Part shown: positions 34,685 to 44,004 of the stretch, in pieces | Numbering within the stretch: the first letter of the stretch is position 1 | How the letters are laid out: every line of letters begins with the position of its first letter | Assembly (NCBI RefSeq): GCF_004521915.1 | Contig: NZ_SDKD01000003.1 | Coordinates: 219,314 to 283,313, forward strand | From: Brevibacillus migulae | GTDB lineage: Bacteria > Bacillota > Bacilli > Brevibacillales > Brevibacillaceae | Direction of reading: 5' to 3' | DNA: 64,000 nt | Translations under genes and position numbers: made by a program | Notes under the pieces: model-generated | The model's database searches: none | The model's input: only the letters and a program-made list of their open reading frames with translations | Told to the model about the DNA's origin: nothing

Positions 34685-36121
34685 ATGAAAGCCACCTATA
34701 AAATGATTGCGATGAACTCTACGATCGTATTCTCGCTGATTGCGGCCACTCTTGCCACCGTGCAAGCACCTGTGGTGGAAGCGAAAGCGGATAAATACTA
34801 TATGGTTGCCTTTAAAGGGGAAGAATTGCCGGACGATTATGAAGAACGGATCGAGGAAGCGGGAGGAGAAGTCGAGCGAGCCATTGAAGAGATCGGCATC
34901 GTATCCGTAAGCTCAGATGATGCGGATTTCCTCGATCAGATACGCGAGGATAGCGAGGTCCACGCTGCGGATGAGGAGCTGGAGGTATACATCGAGGAAG
35001 ATCCAGAAGATGCGGATGGCGAGCCGATTACCGACATCCCGCAGCCGGATTGGGACGATCCGGACCAAAATTACCATGACCTGCAGTGGGATATCAAACG
35101 GGTCACTAATGATTTTAAATCCCATGAGCTCAATCCGGGCAATCACGACACGGTTGTCGGCATTATCGACACCGGCATGGATTTTGACCATCCGGATCTG
35201 AAAGATAACGCGGACGAAAAGGGCAGCAAGACCTTTGTGCCAGGCACGGATGATGCATGGGATGAAAACGGTCATGGTACGCACGTGGCAGGTTCCATCG
35301 CAGCCAATGGCAAGGTGCTGGGTGTAGGTCCGAATCTGAAGGTGCGCGCCTACCGCGTGTTTGGCGCGACAGGCGGTGCACAGCAATCCTGGATCACCGA
35401 TGCCATCGTGGAAGCCGCGAACGATGAAGTGGCTGTCATCAACATGAGCTTGGGCGGTTGGCGCTGGATGGCGCACAATCTGGGTGAGAAAGGCGATTCT
35501 GCTTCGATGGTGGCCTACAAGCGAGCGGTACAATATGCGGTGAATAAAGGTGTCACGGTTGTGGTTGCAGCGGGGAATGATTCACGCAACCTGGGCAGCT
35601 TGCATGACATGCAGGACTACTGGAAGGATACGTACGGCTTGGATATCAAAGGACCATCTCGCGTAGTGCCGGCACAAATACCGGGTGTCATCACCGTTTC
35701 ATCCTCCAATGAGTGGTCGGATGATCTCCTGGCCTTCTACTCCAACTACGGAAACGACATCGATGTAGCTGCTCCAGGCGGCGATAACGGTCCGGTGTAC
35801 GACGAGCTCTATCGGGAGGACCCGGACGGCGACTATCTCAACAAGCGCGACTTCAAGTACCGAACGCTGTCCACCTATCCAACTTATCTGCCGCCGTACT
35901 TCACCTCCAATCTCAAGGGCTATGCGTTCATGCACGGCACCTCCATGGCTGCGCCAAAAGTAGCCGGCATCGCTGCGGTGATAAAAGCCGAGCATCCAAA
36001 CTACAGTCCATCCAAAATCCAGGCTCTGATCGAAAAAACAGCAGAGGATCTGGGGAAAAACGGCGAAGACAAATACTTTGGCGCGGGTGAAGCGAACATC
36101 TATCATGCGTTAAAGGACTAG
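34685..36121 (+). CDS. secreted subtilisin-like serine protease (S8)
   Basis: A 478-residue pre-pro-protease. A signal peptide covers about 1-33 (cut near VVEAKA), then an acidic inhibitor-type propeptide (about 36-105, very rich in Glu and Asp). The S8 domain has catalytic Asp162 (IIDTGMD), His197 (NGHGTHVAGS) and Ser near 420 (HGTSMAAPKVAG). NMSLGGW and VVAAGND mark the substrate-binding strands. ATG 34685 follows GGAGGAAT; a start at 34661 would add residues before the signal peptide. It stands alone between terminators and lies next to secA, though it is unlikely to be functionally tied to it. Confidence 0.93.
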   Translation: MKATYKMIAMNSTIVFSLIAATLATVQAPVVEAKADKYYMVAFKGEELPDDYEERIEEAGGEVERAIEEIGIVSVSSDDADFLDQIREDSEVHAADEELEVYIEEDPEDADGEPITDIPQPDWDDPDQNYHDLQWDIKRVTNDFKSHELNPGNHDTVVGIIDTGMDFDHPDLKDNADEKGSKTFVPGTDDAWDENGHGTHVAGSIAANGKVLGVGPNLKVRAYRVFGATGGAQQSWITDAIVEAANDEVAVINMSLGGWRWMAHNLGEKGDSASMVAYKRAVQYAVNKGVTVVVAAGNDSRNLGSLHDMQDYWKDTYGLDIKGPSRVVPAQIPGVITVSSSNEWSDDLLAFYSNYGNDIDVAAPGGDNGPVYDELYREDPDGDYLNKRDFKYRTLSTYPTYLPPYFTSNLKGYAFMHGTSMAAPKVAGIAAVIKAEHPNYSPSKIQALIEKTAEDLGKNGEDKYFGAGEANIYHALKD

Positions 36122-36132
36122 AACGGACAAGG

Positions 36133-36161
36133 CCCTGGGCTGATTTTGGCCCGGGGGTTTT
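36133..36161 (+). terminator. terminator after the protease gene
   Basis: CCCTGGGC pairs with GCCCGGGG (one G-T pair) around TGATTTTG, followed by TTTT. Confidence 0.75.
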
Positions 36162-36248
36162 GCATTTGGGACAAGTGCAATGGTTGCACTCCCCACTTAA
36201 TGCGATACAATAAGAACAGATCAACAGGAAAAGGAAGGTGGGCTTTCA

Positions 36249-37365
36249 ATGGCCTTATTAGATGTGGTGGACGTCAAGCAAGAGATGTCCGCTTTGGGAA
36301 AACGCTTAGCGGAAATTAGGGGGTCTCTTTGACCTGCCTGTCAAAAAGGAACGCATAGGAGAGTTGGAGGATCGCATGCTGGCTCCCGACTTTTGGGATG
36401 ACAATGATGCGGCCCAAAAGACGATCAGTGAACTGAATGCAATCAAGTCCCTGGTTGATAAAATGGGAGAGCTGGATGCGGCTTATGAGGATCTCCAGGT
36501 CATGCTGGAGCTGGTCGTGGAAGAAGGCGACGACTCGATGGTGCCTGACCTGTACGACAGCACCCAGGCCTTGAAAAAGCAATTTGAGAGCTTTGAGCTG
36601 CAGCTGCTCCTGAGCGACCAGTACGATAAAAATAATGCCATTCTCGAGCTTCATCCGGGGGCAGGCGGCACCGAGTCGCAGGACTGGGCTTCCATGCTGC
36701 TGCGGATGTATACACGTTGGGCAGAGGCGAACGGCTTCAAGGTGGAGACCCTGGATTACCTGCCCGGGGATGAAGCCGGTGTCAAAAGTGTCACCCTGCT
36801 GATCAAGGGGCATAATGCATACGGATATCTGAAGTCGGAAAAAGGAGTCCATCGTCTGGTCCGGATTTCGCCATTCGATGCTTCCGGACGCCGCCATACG
36901 TCATTTGTCTCCTGCAACGTCCTGCCGGAGATTGAAAATGACGATGAAGTGGAAATCCGCTCCGAAGACCTGAAGATCGATACGTATCGTTCCAGCGGTG
37001 CGGGCGGACAGCATATCAACACCACGGACTCCGCCGTACGGATCACTCATTTGCCTTCGGGGATTGTGGTGACCTGCCAGACGGAGCGCTCGCAGATTAA
37101 AAACCGCGAACGCGCAATGAAAATGCTCAGCGCGCGTCTGTTTGAGAGGATGCGGGAAGAGCAAGAAAAGACGTTGGCCGCCATCCAGGGCGAGCAAAAA
37201 GACATCGCCTGGGGCAGCCAGATCCGTTCTTATGTATTCCATCCCTACAGCATGGTCAAGGATCACCGGACCAACATGGAAACCGGGAATGTCCAAGCGG
37301 TCATGGATGGAGAAATCGATATCTTCATCGATGCGTATCTGCGCTCGAGCCTCAACAAATCATAA
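36249..37365 (+). CDS. prfB: peptide chain release factor 2, with programmed +1 frameshift
   Basis: RF2 encoded in two overlapping frames: 36249-36329 in the first frame, then a +1 shift at CTT-TGA, continuing from 36331 to 37365, giving about 371 residues. The second part carries [15 protein letters not shown], where SPF is the UGA/UAA-recognising tripeptide, and [20 protein letters not shown] with the GGQ peptidyl-hydrolysis motif. RF2 releases proteins at UGA and UAA. ATG 36249 has AAGGAAGGTGG upstream. Annotation that ignores the shift would start falsely inside, near 36364. Same order as B. subtilis (after secA). Confidence 0.97.
36318..36333 (+). promoter_or_regulatory. prfB autoregulatory frameshift site
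   Basis: AGGGGG (36318-36323), a three-base spacer, then CTT TGA C (36327-36333). This is the conserved bacterial RF2 site: the internal Shine-Dalgarno-like sequence and the slow UGA codon push the ribosome +1 when RF2 is scarce. Confidence 0.97.
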
Positions 37366-37371
37366 GCCAGT

Positions 37372-39090
37372 TTACAAAACGGTGGGAAGCACGATGCTGA
37401 CCACCGTTCCTTTTCCTACCTGACTTTCGATGGTCAATTCTCCGTGATGCTCTTTGATGATTTTCTGACTGACCATCAGTCCGAGGCCCGTCCCTTTTTC
37501 CTTCGTGCTGTAAAAGGGTTCGCCGAGCCGCGGGATCAATTCTTCCGGAATGCCGCAGCCTTGATCGATAAACTGAATCCGCACATGACTGCTGTTCGGC
37601 AAGGAGATGGAAATGAAGAGGTCACCGCCATCTGGCATGGCTTCGATTCCGTTTTTGATCAGGTTGATAAACACTTGCTTCATTTGTTTTTCTTCACAGT
37701 AAATAAAGGGGATGGGAGCATTCAGCGCCAGGCAAATCCGGATATTGTCCATATTGGTTTGCGGCTCCAGAAGCTTGATGACACTATGAAGTAAGAAATA
37801 AAGATCATGCCTTTTGAAATGATGGGCCTGTGGCTTTGCCAATAAAAGAAGCTCACTGGCGATAAAATTGATGCGGTCGATTTCCGCCATCATGACATCC
37901 AGATAACGTTTCTTTTCAAAATTTTCAGTCTGCAGCAGCTGGATGAATCCGCGCAGTGCGGTCAAAGGATTGCGAATCTCATGGGCAATTCCGGCGGCCA
38001 GCTCGCCCAGCACGGATAGCTTGTCGGAATGCCGCAGCAGCTCCTCTGTTTTCCGGCGCTCCGAGATATCCCGGCCGAAGATGATGACTTTTTCCACCTC
38101 TTGGTCGGCTCCCAAGACAGGAATACCCCTGACTTCGATAATATGTATATTCCCGTTCACATCTTGATAACGAAATTCGGAACACGGGGTAGGCTGCTTG
38201 GTCCGAAGCATTTCGCGAAATAGTCGAGTAGCAGGAATAAGGTCTTCCGAATAAAGAAGAGACGTGCATTTTCTTCCCACCAAAGCTTCCGGATCGTAGC
38301 CCAGAACACTTGCGTGAGAAGGAGAGGCATAGAGAATGATTCCTTCTTTATTTACGGTACGAATGAGATCCAGCACATTTTCAGCAATCAGACGGTAGCG
38401 CTCTTCACTCAGCCGCAGCTCCTCTTCGACCCGTTTGCGATCGGTAATGTCCACGCAGGAACCAATCACCTCCGCCACCACACCATTGCGATAGACCGGC
38501 TTCAATGTCGCCAGATACGTAATTCCGGTCCCGCTAGTACCTTCATAGGTGACGCTTTCTCCATTCCAGGCACGTTCATAGTAAGCACTTTTGCGCACGG
38601 CAACATCAGGAGGGAGAAAATCGGACAACTCGCATCCGATGACGGTTTCAGGACTCCGCCCAAGCTTATAAGCGAGCTCGCCATTGCATAAGGTATGGAT
38701 GAATCGTCCATTCACCTTTTTATATTTGAAGGTCATCCCTTGCTGCAAATTGATGGTTTCCTGATACTCTATCTCGGTCGATCGCAGTTCGTTTTCCAGC
38801 CGTCTTTTTTCCGACGTGTCTTTTGCGGTGCAGAGCAAAAAGGATTGCCCATCGAACGAAAAGGGGTGCACCTCAATGCGACGATGCGGACATTCCAATT
38901 GCTTTTTATCGGACAAAAGCCCCGGGAAAAATTCCTCGATATTCGTGCCTATCACATCGTTCATATGACAGCCCAAGAACTCTTCAGCAGATCGATTGAG
39001 AAACTGAATCGCTCCTGTTTGGTCGAGAATCATCACCTCAAAAGGTAAACAAGCATGAAGGGTATGAACAAGCAAGGCATCTCGTCTCAT
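37372..39090 (-). CDS. multi-PAS sensor histidine kinase
   Basis: A 572-residue soluble kinase without membrane helices. Three PAS domains cover about 10-95, 105-215 and 225-345. HisKA has ELAAGIAHEIRNPLTALRGF with the phosphorylated His near 365. HATPase_c has NLIKNGIEAMPDGG (N box), DQGCGIPEE (G1) and GTGLGLMVSQKIIKEHHGEL (G2). The layout is that of KinA/KinE-type sporulation kinases, which feed the Spo0F phosphorelay; this role is inference. No response regulator gene is next to it. It is convergent with prfB. Confidence 0.93.
   Translation of the reverse strand: MRRDALLVHTLHACLPFEVMILDQTGAIQFLNRSAEEFLGCHMNDVIGTNIEEFFPGLLSDKKQLECPHRRIEVHPFSFDGQSFLLCTAKDTSEKRRLENELRSTEIEYQETINLQQGMTFKYKKVNGRFIHTLCNGELAYKLGRSPETVIGCELSDFLPPDVAVRKSAYYERAWNGESVTYEGTSGTGITYLATLKPVYRNGVVAEVIGSCVDITDRKRVEEELRLSEERYRLIAENVLDLIRTVNKEGIILYASPSHASVLGYDPEALVGRKCTSLLYSEDLIPATRLFREMLRTKQPTPCSEFRYQDVNGNIHIIEVRGIPVLGADQEVEKVIIFGRDISERRKTEELLRHSDKLSVLGELAAGIAHEIRNPLTALRGFIQLLQTENFEKKRYLDVMMAEIDRINFIASELLLLAKPQAHHFKRHDLYFLLHSVIKLLEPQTNMDNIRICLALNAPIPFIYCEEKQMKQVFINLIKNGIEAMPDGGDLFISISLPNSSHVRIQFIDQGCGIPEELIPRLGEPFYSTKEKGTGLGLMVSQKIIKEHHGELTIESQVGKGTVVSIVLPTVL
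37378..37408. terminator. shared terminator between prfB and the histidine kinase gene
   Basis: AACGGTGG (37378-37385) and CCACCGTT (37401-37408) pair between two convergent genes. It lies inside the 3' end of the kinase gene and is followed by CCTTTTCC on the plus strand, so it may be a weak terminator. Confidence 0.5.
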
Positions 39091-39226
39091 ATCTCAACCC
39101 CGTTTATAAGGATGGTTTTGCAAAGATTTTCGCCATATGCTGTCAAAAATCCTACTGCAGTGCCGTATGTTCTCGATTCGGATGAGGAATACTTAGCGAG
39201 AAAGAAAATCTAAGGGAGGAAGCGAC

Positions 39227-39610
39227 ATGAACCGTTTATGGGGGTTCGTAGCAGCGGGAGCTCTTACCGTTGCGCTCAGTGCCTGTGGGGGCGGCAACAA
39301 TAATCAGGCACAGCAGCCATCCGGTCAGCCAGCAACCGAAACACCAGCGACAGAAACACCACCGGCAACCGGAGGCAATGCTACGTATGATGCGGCGGCG
39401 GCGGAAGCGGCTTTTAAAAATAAGTGCGCGTCTTGCCATGGTCAAAACTTGGAGGGAATGGTGGGTCCGAATCTGACAGCTGTTGGCTCGAAATACAGCA
39501 GAGATCAGATCCTGGAGATCATTGAAAAAGGAAAAGGCGGAATGCCTCCAGGGATGGCAACGGGCACTGATGCGGAAGCTTTAGCGTCGTGGCTGGCAGA
39601 TAAGAAATGA
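39227..39610 (+). CDS. cccB: small cytochrome c lipoprotein (c-551 type)
   Basis: A 127-residue lipoprotein: signal peptide with lipobox ALSAC (Cys20), a Pro/Thr/Gln-rich linker to about 50, and a c-type haem domain with CASCH (67-71) and the axial-ligand region [10 protein letters not shown]. Such membrane-anchored cytochromes carry electrons to terminal oxidases outside the membrane. In B. subtilis cccB lies downstream of prfB and upstream of ftsE, which matches this order. Confidence 0.88.
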   Translation: MNRLWGFVAAGALTVALSACGGGNNNQAQQPSGQPATETPATETPPATGGNATYDAAAAEAAFKNKCASCHGQNLEGMVGPNLTAVGSKYSRDQILEIIEKGKGGMPPGMATGTDAEALASWLADKK

Positions 39611-39626
39611 TGATGGTGTAAAAAGG

Positions 39627-39660
39627 AAACGTCCGTCAGAAAAAGTCGGACGTTTTTTAT
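39627..39660 (+). terminator. intrinsic terminator after cccB
   Basis: AAACGTCCG (39627-39635) pairs with CGGACGTTT (39647-39655), followed by TTTAT. Confidence 0.9.
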
Positions 39661-39692
39661 TTGTATTTCCTCTGCATTTTTATTATTATTGT

Positions 39693-39708
39693 TGTATAAA
39701 AATTCAGA
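39693..39708 (+). promoter_or_regulatory. ARG-box-like operator before argC
   Basis: TGTATAAAAATTCAGA resembles the Bacillus ARG box (CATGAATAAAAATTCAAG), bound by the arginine repressor AhrC/ArgR. It ends about 15 bases before the argC start and overlaps a possible -10 (TATAAA). An AT-rich run at 39673-39692 may be a second half-site. Confidence 0.55.
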
Positions 39709-39723
39709 AGGGTGTAGAAAACC

Positions 39724-40764
39724 ATGATACGAGTCGGAATTGTCGGAGCGACAGGATACAGCGGTGTGGAGCTGATCCGCCTGCTTTCCCAGCATCCGCA
39801 GGCACACGTGAATCGACTGTATACAAGTTCGGCCGAAGGTGAATCCTTGGTCCCTGTTTTTCAGCATCTCACGGGGCATGCGCTGCCGCGACTGGAAGCG
39901 ATTGATCCGGTGCGTATGGCCAGCGACAATGATTTGATCTTTCTAGCGACGCCGGCGGGTGTCAGCAGCGCGCTTTCCCCGCAGCTGGTCGAAAAAGGGG
40001 CACGCGTGATTGATCTTTCGGGAGATTTCCGCTTGTCTTCACCGGAGCAATATCGCAGCTGGTACAAAAAAGAACCGGCTGCCCAGGAATGGTTGGATCG
40101 GGCGGTGTTTGGCCTGCCGGAGTGGAATCGGGAAAGCGTGGCTGATGCTGCACTCCTGGCCAATCCGGGTTGTTATCCAACGGCAACCTTGCTTGGCTTG
40201 CTGCCGTTGGCGAAAAGCGGCTGGGTGGATCCGCAGAGCTGGATCGTAGACGCCAAATCAGGAGTTTCCGGTGCAGGCAGAGGAGTTTCCCTCGGGGTGC
40301 ATTTCAGTGAAGTCAATGAAAGCATCTCCGCCTATAAGGTGGGGCAGCATCAGCATACACCGGAAATTGAGCAGGAGCTGTGCAGACAGACGGGTGTTGA
40401 ACAGCTGATCCAATTTACCCCCCACCTGGTACCCATGACGCGCGGAATCCTGGCGACTTCTTATGCCAAGCTGCACACCAGCGTGACTGCCGAGCAGTTG
40501 CAGGCGCTTTATGAGACTGCATATGCAGACAAACCGTTTGTCCGGATACGCCCTTTTGGCAGCCATCCGCGAACCAAAGAAGTATACGGTTCTAACTATT
40601 GCGATATCGCGCTGCACCTCGATGAGAGAACCGGTCGCGTCATCGTGCTATCCGTGATCGACAATGTCGTCAAAGGAGCGGCTGGCCAGGCGGTGCAAAA
40701 TATGAACATCATGTTTGGGCTGGAGGAAACAAGCGGGCTGCCGATCGTGCCGGTATTTCCGTAG
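39724..40764 (+). CDS. argC: N-acetyl-gamma-glutamyl-phosphate reductase
   Basis: A 346-residue ArgC. The NADP motif is VGATGYSGVELIRLL; the active-site cysteine lies in LANPGCYPTATLLGLLPLA; KSGVSGAGRGVS and HQHTPEIEQEL are family signatures. It reduces N-acetylglutamyl phosphate to the semialdehyde, the third step of arginine synthesis. First gene of argC-argB-argD. In many bacilli argJ follows argC; here argB follows after 15 bases. Confidence 0.97.
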   Translation: MIRVGIVGATGYSGVELIRLLSQHPQAHVNRLYTSSAEGESLVPVFQHLTGHALPRLEAIDPVRMASDNDLIFLATPAGVSSALSPQLVEKGARVIDLSGDFRLSSPEQYRSWYKKEPAAQEWLDRAVFGLPEWNRESVADAALLANPGCYPTATLLGLLPLAKSGWVDPQSWIVDAKSGVSGAGRGVSLGVHFSEVNESISAYKVGQHQHTPEIEQELCRQTGVEQLIQFTPHLVPMTRGILATSYAKLHTSVTAEQLQALYETAYADKPFVRIRPFGSHPRTKEVYGSNYCDIALHLDERTGRVIVLSVIDNVVKGAAGQAVQNMNIMFGLEETSGLPIVPVFP

Positions 40765-40779
40765 ATGGGAGAGAATTCG

Positions 40780-41574
40780 ATGAAGGAATCATTGATCGTG
40801 ATTAAATGCGGCGGCAGTACGATGGAGCAATTGCCGGAATCGTTTTTTGCAGCGATTGCAGCTCTGCAAAGGGACGGTCAGCAGTTGGTCATCGTCCATG
40901 GCGGCGGTCCGGCGATCAACGCCATGCTGTCCTCGCTGCAGATCGAACCGCAATTTGCAGATGGCCTGCGGGTTACCTGTGAGCAAACGATGCAAGTGGT
41001 AGAGATGGTTCTTGCCGGATCCATTAATAAACAACTGGTTCGCCGGATCCATCAGGCTGGCGGAAAAGCATGGGGAGTGAGCGGACAGGACGGTGGACTG
41101 CTGACGGCACGTCAAACCACGAAGCCCCTCGGACAGGTGGGAGAGATTGAGCAAGTCGATGCGAGTCTGATTCAGACGATTCTCACAGCCGGCTATATTC
41201 CGGTCATTGCTCCGGTAGGGATCTCCGCGGATGGGAAAAGCTGCTTCAACATCAATGCTGATACAGCAGCGGGGGCGATCGCAGCAGCGCTCCAAGCGGA
41301 AAAACTGCTGATGATTACCGATGTGCCGGGTATTTTACAGATGGATGCGCAGGGTGAGAAACAACTGCTCGCGCAGACAAATGCAGCACAAATAGAGAAC
41401 ATGATCACGTCAGGGGAAATCTACGGGGGAATGATCCCCAAGGTAAAGGCGGCGCTGGATGCCCTGCAGGAAGGCGTAAAAGAAGTGGTCATCTGCCGCG
41501 GAGATGCGGATGATCTCAAGCAGGCCAGCGCAGGTAAAGAGATAGGAACAACAATCAAAGGAGTGGGAGCATGA
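40780..41574 (+). CDS. argB: acetylglutamate kinase
   Basis: A 264-residue amino-acid kinase. Motifs: IVIKCGGSTM at the N-terminus, IVHGGGPAINAML, FADGLRVTCEQTM, and INADTAAGAIAAAL plus GGMIPKVKAALDAL at the ATP and acetylglutamate sites. It phosphorylates N-acetylglutamate. ATG 40780 follows GGGAGAG; an upstream in-frame start at 40765 would leave no ribosome site. It overlaps argD by four bases (ATGA). Confidence 0.96.
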   Translation: MKESLIVIKCGGSTMEQLPESFFAAIAALQRDGQQLVIVHGGGPAINAMLSSLQIEPQFADGLRVTCEQTMQVVEMVLAGSINKQLVRRIHQAGGKAWGVSGQDGGLLTARQTTKPLGQVGEIEQVDASLIQTILTAGYIPVIAPVGISADGKSCFNINADTAAGAIAAALQAEKLLMITDVPGILQMDAQGEKQLLAQTNAAQIENMITSGEIYGGMIPKVKAALDALQEGVKEVVICRGDADDLKQASAGKEIGTTIKGVGA

Positions 41575-42755
41575 GTACGGTGACAACAGCAGCACATTTG
41601 ATGAATACGTATTTCAAATGGCCGATCCGGCTGGTAAAAGGACAAGGAAATCGCGTCTGGGACGACAAGGGACGCGAATACCTCGATGCCACTTCCGGTA
41701 TTGGGGTTAACGCTCTCGGACACGTGCCGCCGACCGTTGCCAAACGGCTGCATGAACAGGTGGATACGCTCTGGCATACCAGCAATCTGGTGGAGCATCC
41801 TTTGCAGGAGCAGCTGGCAGAAAAGCTGGCGGCCATCTCTGGTCTGGACCGTGCCTTTTTTTGCAACAGCGGTGCGGAGGCGAACGAGGCGGCAATCAAG
41901 CTGGCGCGGCGCTACATGCAAAAAGTGAAGGGCGAAGAGCGCTTTGAGATCATTACGTTTACACAGTCGTTTCACGGGCGGACATTGGCTACCTTGACTG
42001 CAACTGGGCAGGACAAGGTGAAGGACGGCTTCCTGCCGCTGCCGGAAGGATTTATTCATCTGCCGTACAATGATGTGCAAGCTGTCCAGGAAGCGATCAG
42101 CTCCAAGACATGCGCGGTGATGCTGGAACTGGTCCAAGGGGAAGGCGGCGTCTATCCGGCAGAAGAAGCGTGGGTGAAGGAGCTTCGCAAGCTTTGCGAC
42201 GCACATGGGGCTCTGCTAATCATTGACGAGATCCAGACGGGAATGGGACGCACGGGTGAATGGTTTTCCTATCAGCATTACGGGATCAAGCCGGATATCA
42301 TATCGGTGGCGAAAGCGTTGGGCAGCGGCTTTCCGGTAGGCGGCATTCTGGCAACGGAAGAGGTAGCCCAAGCTTTTGCGCCAGGGACACATGGCACCAC
42401 GTTCGGGGGCAATCCATTGGCGATGGCCGCAGGAATCGCGACAGTCGAGACGCTGCTGGCAGAGCAAGCGCCGGCAAAGGTAAAAGGCCTTCATCAACAA
42501 TTCATGGTACACCTGCAGGCAATCCAGCAGGCGCATCCCGACAAGGTGAAGGCGATTCGCGGAAAGGGCTTGCTGATCGGCCTTGAAACGACGCAAGCTG
42601 CAGCCGATCTGATCACCTACATTCGCGAAAAGCACGGCATTCTGCTGCTGGTAGCGGGTCCGCAGGTAGTACGGCTGCTGCCATCGTATATTACGACGGA
42701 GGCAGAGATTGAACAAATTGCCGCAGCATTGAAGGATGCGCTCCAAAACGTATAA
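41571..42755 (+). CDS. argD: acetylornithine aminotransferase
   Basis: A 394-residue class III aminotransferase. FFCNSGAEANEAAIKLARRY binds PLP; IDEIQTGMGRTGEW and ISVAKALGSGFPVGG contain the Asp and the Schiff-base Lys; HGTTFGGNPLAMAAG closes the active site. It converts N-acetylglutamate semialdehyde to N-acetylornithine. Translationally coupled to argB. A terminator follows, so argCBD is its own unit. Confidence 0.96.
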   Translation: MSTVTTAAHLMNTYFKWPIRLVKGQGNRVWDDKGREYLDATSGIGVNALGHVPPTVAKRLHEQVDTLWHTSNLVEHPLQEQLAEKLAAISGLDRAFFCNSGAEANEAAIKLARRYMQKVKGEERFEIITFTQSFHGRTLATLTATGQDKVKDGFLPLPEGFIHLPYNDVQAVQEAISSKTCAVMLELVQGEGGVYPAEEAWVKELRKLCDAHGALLIIDEIQTGMGRTGEWFSYQHYGIKPDIISVAKALGSGFPVGGILATEEVAQAFAPGTHGTTFGGNPLAMAAGIATVETLLAEQAPAKVKGLHQQFMVHLQAIQQAHPDKVKAIRGKGLLIGLETTQAAADLITYIREKHGILLLVAGPQVVRLLPSYITTEAEIEQIAAALKDALQNV

Positions 42756-42763
42756 AAATATCG

Positions 42764-42803
42764 TGCAACGAGTGTCCATTTTTTGAATACTCGTTGCATT
42801 TTT
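42764..42803 (+). terminator. intrinsic terminator after argD
   Basis: TGCAACGAGT (42764-42773) pairs with ACTCGTTGCA (42789-42798), followed by five T. The right arm overlaps the -35 of the carA promoter. Confidence 0.88.
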
Positions 42804-42846
42804 ATTAATAATCATGTATATTAATTCATTATTATGCATATGTTTG
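42794..42846 (+). promoter_or_regulatory. carA promoter with overlapping ARG boxes
   Basis: TTGCAT (42794-42799), a 17-base spacer and TATATT (42817-42822). ATGTATATTAATTCAT (42814-42829) over the -10, and TATTATGCATA just downstream, resemble ARG boxes for AhrC/ArgR. This would make the carbamoyl phosphate synthase the arginine-specific one. Confidence 0.65.
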
Positions 42847-42891
42847 CGATAGACATATACGGATCGACTGATGGAGAGAGGAGTGGGCATT

Positions 42892-44004
42892 TTGAAACAA
42901 GACAACAAAGGACACAACACCGGATATCTTACTCTGGCGAATGGGCAGGTTTTTGCGGGGACGCTTCATGGAGCCCTGCAGGATGCATACGGTGAAGTGG
43001 TTTTTCATACAGGCATGACAGGATATCAGGAGGTCATGACGGATCCTTCCTTCGCCGGACAGATCGTGACCTTTACCTACCCGCTGATCGGCAACTACGG
43101 GATTAATGAATGGGACTACGAAGCGCTGGCACCTGCGCTGAAAGGCATGGTCGTCAGTGAATTGTGCGAGGCGCCAAGCCATTACCGCAGCAGTTCCTCC
43201 CTTGGCCAAATTGCCGAGCATTTCGGCTTTCCGATTTTGGCCGGTGTGGATACGCGAAGCATCACCAAGCTGGTAAGAACACACGGCACCATCTATGGCA
43301 TCATCGCGGATCGTCCTCTTTCAGTAGAGGAAGTGGCCGCTTACCAAGAGGGACATGAGCAAACCCGCAAAACGCTGGTGGCCAGTGTCTCTCCGCAAAA
43401 AATGGAAACCTACCCGGGGCAAGGCGAGCATGTCGTGCTGGTGGATCTGGGAGCAAAACGTTCCATCCTGCAATCTCTGCTGGAGAGCGGCTGCAAGGTG
43501 ACGGTTGTTCCATTCAATACCACCTATGCGCAAATCCAAGCGCTGTCACCGGATGGCATCGTGTTTTCCAACGGTCCCGGGGACCCCGCTGATCTGCTCC
43601 CGTATTGTGCGGAATGGCGCAAAGCTGCTGAAAGCTACCCAACACTAGGAATCTGCTTGGGTCATCAGCTTGTCGCCCTCATGTTCAACGGGAAAACCGA
43701 GAAATTGTCCTACGGTCACCGGGGCAGCAACCATCCGGTGAAGGATCTGATCACCGGGAAAGTATACATGACCTCGCAAAATCACGGCTATGTCGTCAAA
43801 GAAGAGTCGATCGACAAGCGGGTGCTGGCCGTCACCTATCGCAATGTAAACGACAAATCGGTAGAAGGTCTGCGCCATTTGCATCTGCCGATCATGAGCG
43901 TGCAATTTCATCCGGAAGCACATCCGGGTCCAGACGATACATCCCATATCTTCCATCAATTCATCCAAGAGATGCGGACAGTAGGAGCGAAACATTATGC
44001 CTAA
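42892..44004 (+). CDS. carA: carbamoyl phosphate synthase small subunit
   Basis: A 370-residue glutamine amidotransferase subunit. The N-terminal CarA domain has GYLTLANGQVFAGTLHGALQ and TGYQEVMTDPSF; the class I GATase domain has the nucleophile Cys in LGICLGHQLVALMF and the His/Glu pair in QFHPEAHPGP. It supplies ammonia to CarB. I chose TTG 42892 because GAGAGGAG lies eight bases before it; an in-frame ATG at 42871 has no ribosome site and would place that motif inside the gene. Overlaps carB by eight bases. Confidence 0.95.
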   Translation: MKQDNKGHNTGYLTLANGQVFAGTLHGALQDAYGEVVFHTGMTGYQEVMTDPSFAGQIVTFTYPLIGNYGINEWDYEALAPALKGMVVSELCEAPSHYRSSSSLGQIAEHFGFPILAGVDTRSITKLVRTHGTIYGIIADRPLSVEEVAAYQEGHEQTRKTLVASVSPQKMETYPGQGEHVVLVDLGAKRSILQSLLESGCKVTVVPFNTTYAQIQALSPDGIVFSNGPGDPADLLPYCAEWRKAAESYPTLGICLGHQLVALMFNGKTEKLSYGHRGSNHPVKDLITGKVYMTSQNHGYVVKEESIDKRVLAVTYRNVNDKSVEGLRHLHLPIMSVQFHPEAHPGPDDTSHIFHQFIQEMRTVGAKHYA

